Positions 8,501 through 12,202 of a DNA stretch of 12,202 nucleotides are shown here, piece by piece. The notes under the pieces are model-generated. The model ran no database searches and was not told the origin of the DNA. It was given only the letters and a program-made list of their open reading frames with translations. The stretch spans positions 1-12,202 of the forward strand of contig CAZTKP010000075.1 in assembly GCA_964614215.1 (NCBI GenBank), written 5' to 3'. This stretch comes from CAZTKP01 sp964614215 (GTDB lineage Bacteria > UBP6 > UBA1177). The first letter of the stretch is position 1; each line of letters starts with the position of its first letter. The translations under genes and the position numbers were made by a program.

Positions 8501-9881
8501 TTCACTGATAAAGGATCTTGAAGAAAAGGGCGACAAGATAAAAGGTGTAGTTCACGGAGCAGGTGTTCAGCGTTCAAAGATGCTTCCTGATCTTGATAAG
8601 GAAACCATTGACAGTTGCATAAAAACAAAGATGGAGCCTGTTTTCACAATGCTTGATGCTCTTGACTGGGATGAAGTGAAGATGTTCAACTCATTCACCT
8701 CAATTGCAGGACTTTTCGGGAACATGGGCCAGACAGACTACTCCTTTGCCAACGATATGCTTGCCGAAATAACCTATGAGATCGGTTCTATGTATGAAAA
8801 TGTCAGTGTTTCAGCGGTTGACTGGACTGCATGGAGCGGAACGGGAATGGTCTCAAAGGAAGAGGCCGAAAGATTTGTAAAAAGCGGTCTTATCCCGGTT
8901 GATGTTCCTTCGGGAGTTAGCTATTTCATGAAGGCTGTCGGTAATCCGCATAATGTCAGGCTTGCAGTTTTCAACGGTGATGCCGCTTTTGCCGGAGATG
9001 CTGTAAGTGAGCATATTCTTAACTCAACTCCTTTTAAAACTCTGAGCAATCCGCATGGTGATCTGAAGAAGTTTACAAAAGTCAACTTCAACCTTGAAAG
9101 AGATAACTACCTTTCCCAGCATGTTGTGAACGGTGTTCCTGTTGTTCCGGGAACTTTCATTTCAGAAGTTTTTGCGGAAAATCTTTTAGATGAAGGCAAG
9201 GCTGTTAAAAACCTTAAGTTCCGAAGACCGCTTGCTGTAAAAGGTGATCTTGATGTGGAGATAGTGTCAAGTGGCGACAGAATGTTTATAGTTCCGGAAA
9301 AAAGACCTGCACTTGAAGGAAAGGGACTTGAAAATCTAAGTTTCTCTTCCTGCGATGTCAAAGTAGGAAAGAGGGTAAGTAAGCCTAAATGGATCGATGT
9401 CGACACAAAGATCGTTAAAAAGCTTTCCGATCCGTCAAAAGTTGAGAAAAGTTCGTTCTACAGCTTTCTTGATGATAAGTTTTCCCACGCATTGAAGACC
9501 GGCCCGATATTCAGAGGTATTGTCTCAGTGTTTGAAGAAGGGGACATCTACTACAGCCTTGTTTCAATGACAAGAGATGCTCTTCAGTCTTTCAGTCATC
9601 CGGGACAGTTCAAGTTCAACCCCGTTCTTGCAGACATGGCGGTACAGGTTGCAAGTGCATGGAACATGACAAAGAACAACGTTATGGCGATTCCTTTCTC
9701 AATTGAATCTTTCAATGTTTTCTCAAACTCAGGCGCACAGGATTACCTTGTTGTCTGTAAAAAGAACAAGATGGGAAAAGAGGAAGCTGAGTTCGATGTT
9801 GCTGTTTATGAAAATGACGGTACGCTGGTATTTACAATGGATAAGCTTGTACTGAAAACAATTGCGGGAATTGATGACTAG
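2517..9881 (+). CDS. PfaA-like type I iterative polyketide/PUFA synthase, KS-KS-AT-ACP(n)-KR-DH
   Basis: Giant cytosolic synthase, 2454 codons counting 34 hidden by the N gap; residues are numbered from ATG 2517. KS1 (about 3-468): DAACASS with Cys211, His346 in EAHATST (usually EAHGTGT), His386 in IGHLKAGAG. KS2 (about 480-935): DSACSSG with Cys682, His816 in DTHGSA, His854 in SHIGHLYGG; N-terminal signatures diverged. A Lys-rich linker follows. AT (about 1042-1375): FPGQGT, Ser1140 in GHSFGE, Arg1165, His1247 in SAFH, a malonyl-type pattern. At least two ACPs: LGIDSIQ with Ser1483 and Ser1605 as phosphopantetheine sites. KR (about 1660-2150): TGGARGI at 1887 and FTSIAG...QTDYSFAN with Ser2062 and Tyr2075; a charged helical insertion near 1908-1955 and the upstream structural half recall PfaA. 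DH (about 2180-2454): HVVNGVPVVP (His2202) and LADMAVQ (Asp2373). There is no enoylreductase or thioesterase, so an unsaturated ACP-bound chain is expected. PfaA has one KS; the tandem KS is unusual. Confidence 0.93.
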   Translation: MKRYDIAIIGMGGVFPGANNVKQYWKNIVDGGTFIKDMPRELWDVESYYSADKSQIDKQYTKKGAFIEDFEFPYRKYKYPPNTLKAVDPAQRIALESTREALEDAGITPNSSDLDEAVTVLGVSGVDDYAHASAYLRRHNYFDFLRKQLEKKGVSTDTIKELQTQFDARVGERHKIKMEHLAVGAIPSALSNRVAQVFGSKGYNMTVDAACASSFGAIEVACHALMAGDARVAITGGVDLGVNPAIYIGFCRVEGISFSGISNPFDHTADGLVIGEGGGVVILKRLEDALADGDEIKAVIQGLGSSSDGAGQAIYNPSVEGRANAFRAALERAEITSHDVQFLEAHATSTIVGDANEYDAIAAAYAEGRKVDNPLYLGSVKYQIGHLKAGAGVAGLIKTVMAMQNHTIPHMPLFEALTPKVAKEIDSFVIPTKLQEWKTNKDGKRIAAVTSSGFGGCNYHLILEQMDKYVPTNKRKKIARDVAIVGVSVRVPGADNVDDFWDNVTRGKKVFTPVDVKEVGWDYHFNTGPEDEQIYTKVVAKIAPYSLNYLKYKIFPNAVSQISSTQFLALDLADRLLESAGFEFKAPKNIGISVGSIHDDSFPITFEPMVADDLARAVKECALASEIDSLEDVLAATKKDVFEASPPITEHTLPGWMGNIVAGRVANKLNLIGPNMVVDSACSSGLSAMIPAIYQLAFGDVDAMISGGLNRQMTDVFTSGVSVIKALAQEDAKPYDEEGAGYVVGEGGVLYLLKRLEDAKRDGDDIIAVVHSINGTSEAETKSMLAPTDKAVHRAINKTFDNTYVAKNKIGVVDTHGSANKASDLVEARSIAEVIGSETKDPVHITAIKSHIGHLYGGSAASSMLSVIQTLRTGKVPGIRNLKNVRKELKDYMDRISPVKKTIPYPQEYTAGGVLSLGLGGTNYFAVVSLGDDDKKGKVKTEKDVKTTKTDSRAPEAANIFTESAGNLEKLGQNLIDNINSGKITSSEFNDTDPVRIALTYGNESDLVSKMKSTAKFISGGHDTVHLENQGIYITTAKADDDRLSFCFPGQGTHYISMAKFLYDSNDTFRKTVDEVDSLAKKHFDFNLVDHIYAEPGDEAVEKKLGTLVGAQISLYAVEVALAKVLEEKGLVPEVLIGHSFGEISAMTFAGVWSVADGFQVVKARIEAAEESIKHAPFPLGMMSINCSEERRDKILSLAGENLIHTNTNAPGRYIFGGELEVVKKAVELADSFGIDSRLLPIGSAFHSKFMEPAKKKFRKSLEKISCSNPRFRIMSTITGEYIPMNLTPEMVAEHLSNQLTTGLNLPREIGKLYSEGFNHFLEVGPGWSMTKMISAILEGKAFKAVPTLHPKIGDSEVFNRALAFLIVNGHLGDNSKRRRLSDHIAEDMLSFIKKNSPETFAKLMDLHSKFLDTKDSVVSEFKPRVQTVVTEKAATEFKPSAGSASTGDLEERIREELAKMTGYPLDMLESELDLEADLGIDSIQRAELWMILXXXXXXXXXXXXXXXXXXXXXXXXXXXXXXXXXXRTIKIFAEALAEFMGGEAPASAPEVKEEVKAAPAPKSGLVDTGNLEERIREELAKMTGYPLDMLESELDLEADLGIDSIQRAELWMILTKELGISEESRPKAPVRTIKIFAEALAEFRPKKKKLSKNAETFNREVTSGSWNMFARNWVFADSNDLKPFKCSKAAIVAEKGDDCKKLISQIEKQGAKAELTDPGSLMELSDAKLKKFVKDHDTIIYVAHRKLAGSKFSDRSVKLFYSKTDELFELYTKLYPLLNENPRRIIVPVVKDSAFEDIPEAKGIFSAFPTGFFRSISKELTDSNFMLFHAQVKEWDQVIAQNLGIVFSDFELGMINGAPVKNVLSKIVEPKEYVYPVSSGDLVLVTGGARGIVFECVAALAEKTGCRLLLTGRTAIPEDELVGISFDRDNMTQSIRDCELKLVREKKMAIKDAKKKAAQLKSGWEVKDNLKRLSESGIDGEYVVCDVSDKDALTSLIKDLEEKGDKIKGVVHGAGVQRSKMLPDLDKETIDSCIKTKMEPVFTMLDALDWDEVKMFNSFTSIAGLFGNMGQTDYSFANDMLAEITYEIGSMYENVSVSAVDWTAWSGTGMVSKEEAERFVKSGLIPVDVPSGVSYFMKAVGNPHNVRLAVFNGDAAFAGDAVSEHILNSTPFKTLSNPHGDLKKFTKVNFNLERDNYLSQHVVNGVPVVPGTFISEVFAENLLDEGKAVKNLKFRRPLAVKGDLDVEIVSSGDRMFIVPEKRPALEGKGLENLSFSSCDVKVGKRVSKPKWIDVDTKIVKKLSDPSKVEKSSFYSFLDDKFSHALKTGPIFRGIVSVFEEGDIYYSLVSMTRDALQSFSHPGQFKFNPVLADMAVQVASAWNMTKNNVMAIPFSIESFNVFSNSGAQDYLVVCKKNKMGKEEAEFDVAVYENDGTLVFTMDKLVLKTIAGIDD
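6864..7137 (+). repeat. ACP repeat copy 1 (interrupted by the N gap)
   Basis: Encodes the first ACP, from LEERIREEL through LGIDSIQ (Ser1483). Its first 134 bases (6864-6997) differ from copy 2 at one position only (T in place of C in a Tyr codon). The 40 bases after the gap (7098-7137) differ from the copy 2 tail at two positions. It is possible that the parts before and after the gap belong to different ACP copies, if further repeats are hidden in the gap. Confidence 0.85.
6998..7097. other. Assembly gap of exactly 100 N inside the ACP array
   Basis: A run of exactly 100 N, a common placeholder for a gap of unknown size. It sits inside the first ACP repeat. By comparison with copy 2, joining the flanks within one repeat needs only 46 bases; more if whole ACP repeats are missing. 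Since 100 and 46 leave the same remainder on division by three, the reading frame appears intact across the gap by chance. The 34 unknown residues should not be read as a real length. Confidence 0.95.
7138..7229 (+). other. Ala/Pro/Glu-rich inter-ACP linker
   Basis: Codes for a linker rich in Ala, Pro, Glu and Lys (for example APASAPEVKEEVKAAPAP) between the two visible ACPs. Flexible linkers of this kind separate the tandem ACPs of PUFA synthases. With the hidden gap taken as 46 bases, ACP plus linker gives a repeat period of 312 bases, or 104 residues. Confidence 0.6.
7230..7449 (+). repeat. ACP repeat copy 2
   Basis: Encodes the complete last visible ACP, with Ser1605 in LGIDSIQ as the phosphopantetheine site. 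It is 133/134 identical to copy 1 over its first part. After it the Ala/Pro linker is replaced by a Lys-rich segment leading into the ketoreductase region, which suggests it is the last ACP of the array. Confidence 0.88.
7455..7466 (+). other. Run of 11 A followed by G (possible slippage site)
   Basis: Eleven A then G, read in frame as AAA AAA AAA AAG in the Lys-rich segment between the last ACP and the ketoreductase. It contains the slippery heptamer A AAA AAG. A -1 shift meets TAA at 7472-7474 and a +1 shift meets TAA at 7468-7470, so either would end the protein right after the ACPs. I see no convincing stimulatory Shine-Dalgarno site or hairpin nearby, so the simple explanation is a run of Lys codons. 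Confidence 0.3.
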
Positions 9882-9884
9882 AAA

Positions 9885-12202
9885 ATGAGTAAAATGAATT
9901 TTGATGTTGCAGTAGTCGGTTCAGGTCTCGGCGGGCTCACAACGGCGCTTGAACTTGCGAGAAACGGTTATAAAGTTGCTGTTTTTGAGCAGCACAGAGT
10001 TGCAGGTGGTTATGCCCACAGTTTTAAGAGAAAAGACTTTGAGATCGATGTTTCACTTCATCATTTCGGCGGTCTGTCTGACGGGAAGGCGATCCATGGA
10101 GTCCTTAAGACGCTTGGAGTTCTTGACAGGATAAACTACAAGCTCAAAAAAGACATAATGACCGTGAGATTTCCCGAAGAAGAGGAGGTCATTCCTAACT
10201 ATCCCGGAGCTTATAAAAAGTTTCTGATAAAAAAGTTTCCAGATCAGAAGGCAAATATAATAAAACTGCTTGATCATTTAAAACAGCTTCGGTGGCATAT
10301 TGTAGGTGGATGGATTGACCCTGATTTTGATATTGCTCCAGAGGACATGCTCGTAAATAAGTATGTCGATATGACCTTTCTTGAGATGATAAGGGAGTTT
10401 GTAACTGATGAAAAGCTCATTGCCTATCTGAGTCAGTTCTGGATGTATATCGGACTTCCTCCCGAGTATGTGAATGCGACTTTTTCGACCTGTGTTTTCA
10501 ACAGTCACTTCATGGAAGACATCTACGATATCGAAGGCGGTGGCTCAGCACTTGTTTCGGCAAGTGTGGACCAGCTGAGATCTCTCGGTTCTGAGTGTTT
10601 TGTGAGATCAAAGGTAAAAAGAATCCTTGTTGAAGATGGAAAAGCAGTTGGTGTCGAACTTGAGAACGGTGATGTTTATAAAACTGACATTGTTGTTTCC
10701 AACGCAGATCCATATCAGACCTTCAATCAGCTTCTAGATGAAGATGATACGAGCAAAATTTTCCGTTTCAGACTTGAAAAAATGGAAAGATCCATTTCTC
10801 TTCTGGCTCTTTACGTCGGTCTTGACTGTCCGGCATCTGAACTTGGCGTTCCTGAAGAAATGTACTTTTACAACAATGACTACAATACGACAGTCGGTTA
10901 TGAGCGTGCTATGAATGAGGAGTTTGACAAAACTGACTGGTGTCTTACCAACTATGAGCACTCAAAGGTATGTAAATTCCCGAAAGGTTGCAGTGTTGTA
11001 AGTTTTGTTGAGGTTGCTCCCACTTCAGACTGGCTTGATCTTGATAAAGATGCATATAAAGAAAAAAAGGAAAAGATCCGGAGTATTCTGCTTGAAAAGT
11101 ACAACAAACGTTTTCCAGGGCTGAAAGATCATATTGAGGTGATGGAGTTCGGAACACCGAGAACTATGAACCGTTTCAGTTCAAATGCAGGTGGAAGTGT
11201 CTACGGACTTGCTCAGACGGTCGATCAGTCGGCAAGTAAGAGACTTCGTAACATCACTCCGGTGAAAGATCTCTATCTTACAGGTTCATGGACATGGTCA
11301 GGCGGCGGTTATGAAGGTGCCATAATGTCAGGAGTTCAAACCTGCGCTTCAATAATCAGGCAGCATTCTTCAAAGAACAACGCTCCTCCTATTCAGGTTA
11401 GAATGGATGCGGGAAGAGAACGGAAGAAGAACAGTTTTATAAAGGATGTAAGGGTTTATAACGGAGATGTGAGTGCAGGCGGAATTGCCGATCTCAACTG
11501 TTTTATGCGTTTTATGGATAGAGGCCGTGTTGACAGCACGGAGTCTATTTTCAACCTTGATCCTAACGAGTCGCTTTTTGAGCATTACAACATTCAGGTC
11601 TATTCAATTTCGGCAAAATACAGCAGGGACGTGATCCCCGGCGACTATATAAAAGTAGTTTCCGATTATCATAAACGAAGTGACTATAGAATGGTCTGTC
11701 ACCAGAAGATAGCTGAGGCCAAAAGAGCGTCGATGGTTCTTGATGCGCTCGTCGAGCTTGTTCAGGTCGATGATGACGGTGCGCTTATCGAAATTCCCAA
11801 GGAAATTAACGATGAAACTCCTGTTGCCGAAGTGACAGATGTGAATACAAAAACGTTCAGACTTAAGAGGGGAGAGCCGCTTTTTACACACGAAATGGAA
11901 GCTTACACCGAAGACAGCGATCTTCAGGGAGTTGTTTTTCATGCGGCCTATCTTAGATACTGCGAAGAGTCTCTTTTTGAATTTATTGAAAGTGTCTGCG
12001 GAGACAGTTCTGTCTGCAGTCACTGGGTTTTCCCCGAGTTCTACATCCGTTTTATGAACTCGGTCCATGTCGGCAACAGACTTATAATAACTGTAAATGC
12101 CGATATCGTTGATGAAAAGCTTGTTGTCTTCCAGCGTGTAAGCATGCCCGATCTCAATAAGATAGCTGTTGAGATCAGTTTTGAGCTGGAACTTCGTGAT
12201 AA
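9885..12202 (+). CDS. CrtI/CRTISO-like FAD oxidoreductase fused to two hotdog (4HBT) thioesterase domains (3' end missing)
   Basis: Open for 772 residues to the right edge. Residues 1-about 495 form a phytoene-desaturase/carotenoid-isomerase/retinol-saturase-like flavoprotein: VVGSGLGGL (Gly12, Gly14, Gly17), Glu35 ending the second strand to bind the FAD ribose, Gly41-Gly42, and C-terminal FAD motif LYLTGSWTWSGGGYEGAIMSG-like, Thr466 to Gly483. A polar linker follows. Hotdog 1 (about 516-640) has GDVSAGG at 527-533, with Ser530 where YbgC-type enzymes carry the catalytic Asp. Hotdog 2 (from about 665) has EDSDLQGVVFHAAY with Asp679 and His686, close to the active YbgC pattern; it is cut near its end. 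The ATG lies 3 bases after the synthase stop and has no strong Shine-Dalgarno site, so coupled translation is likely; ATG 9894 is an alternative start. Likely roles (inference): hotdog 2 releases the chain from the synthase, and the flavin domain desaturates or isomerises it. Confidence 0.88.
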   Translation, partial: MSKMNFDVAVVGSGLGGLTTALELARNGYKVAVFEQHRVAGGYAHSFKRKDFEIDVSLHHFGGLSDGKAIHGVLKTLGVLDRINYKLKKDIMTVRFPEEEEVIPNYPGAYKKFLIKKFPDQKANIIKLLDHLKQLRWHIVGGWIDPDFDIAPEDMLVNKYVDMTFLEMIREFVTDEKLIAYLSQFWMYIGLPPEYVNATFSTCVFNSHFMEDIYDIEGGGSALVSASVDQLRSLGSECFVRSKVKRILVEDGKAVGVELENGDVYKTDIVVSNADPYQTFNQLLDEDDTSKIFRFRLEKMERSISLLALYVGLDCPASELGVPEEMYFYNNDYNTTVGYERAMNEEFDKTDWCLTNYEHSKVCKFPKGCSVVSFVEVAPTSDWLDLDKDAYKEKKEKIRSILLEKYNKRFPGLKDHIEVMEFGTPRTMNRFSSNAGGSVYGLAQTVDQSASKRLRNITPVKDLYLTGSWTWSGGGYEGAIMSGVQTCASIIRQHSSKNNAPPIQVRMDAGRERKKNSFIKDVRVYNGDVSAGGIADLNCFMRFMDRGRVDSTESIFNLDPNESLFEHYNIQVYSISAKYSRDVIPGDYIKVVSDYHKRSDYRMVCHQKIAEAKRASMVLDALVELVQVDDDGALIEIPKEINDETPVAEVTDVNTKTFRLKRGEPLFTHEMEAYTEDSDLQGVVFHAAYLRYCEESLFEFIESVCGDSSVCSHWVFPEFYIRFMNSVHVGNRLIITVNADIVDEKLVVFQRVSMPDLNKIAVEISFELELRD

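Noticed and set aside
9107..9406. Minus-strand open frame of 99 residues
   Set aside because: Antisense to the DH domain, whose HxxxGxxxxP motif shows that the plus strand is coding.
2517..9881. Enediyne synthase (PksE) as the family
   Set aside because: The KR-DH order and lack of enoylreductase fit, but PksE has one KS, one ACP and a C-terminal phosphopantetheinyl transferase; here there are two KS, several ACPs and the protein ends after DH.

Overview
This is a bacterial window: dense, with short intergenic gaps, clear Shine-Dalgarno sites and no introns. Composition is moderately AT-rich and codon use (many CTT, GGA and AAA/AAG codons) looks the same across all genes, so nothing suggests that one gene was acquired separately. 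I cannot name the organism. The run of exactly 100 N at 6998-7097 marks it as a draft or metagenome scaffold.

Layout. (1) Positions 905-1, minus strand: 5' part of a class V-fold PLP enzyme of the isopenicillin-N-epimerase-like type, cut by the left edge. (2) 906-1031: a short AT-rich divergent intergenic region. (3) 1032-12202, plus strand: four tightly packed genes that look like one operon. They encode a PlsC-type lysophospholipid acyltransferase; a HAD phosphatase overlapping it by 14 bases; a giant iterative polyketide/fatty-acid synthase of about 2450 residues starting 20 bases later; and, 3 bases after its stop, a CrtI/carotenoid-isomerase-like FAD oxidoreductase fused to two hotdog (4HBT) thioesterase domains and cut by the right edge.

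The synthase has the domain order KS-KS-AT-ACP(at least two)-KR-DH. It resembles PfaA of polyunsaturated fatty acid synthases and, in lacking any enoylreductase, also the polyene-forming enediyne synthases. Unlike PfaA it has two adjacent ketosynthases, both with Cys-His-His triads. The ACP array is made of almost identical repeats, and the N gap lies inside it, so the true ACP number is unknown.

Working model (inference): the synthase makes an unsaturated or polyene acyl chain on its ACPs, the downstream hotdog domain releases it, the FAD domain desaturates or isomerises it, and the acyltransferase and phosphatase put it into a lipid. No phosphopantetheinyl transferase, enoylreductase or PfaC-type protein is in the window. 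The combination (tandem-KS PfaA-like synthase, fused desaturase/double hotdog protein, lipid acyltransferase) is the best candidate here for an undescribed secondary-lipid or polyene pathway.
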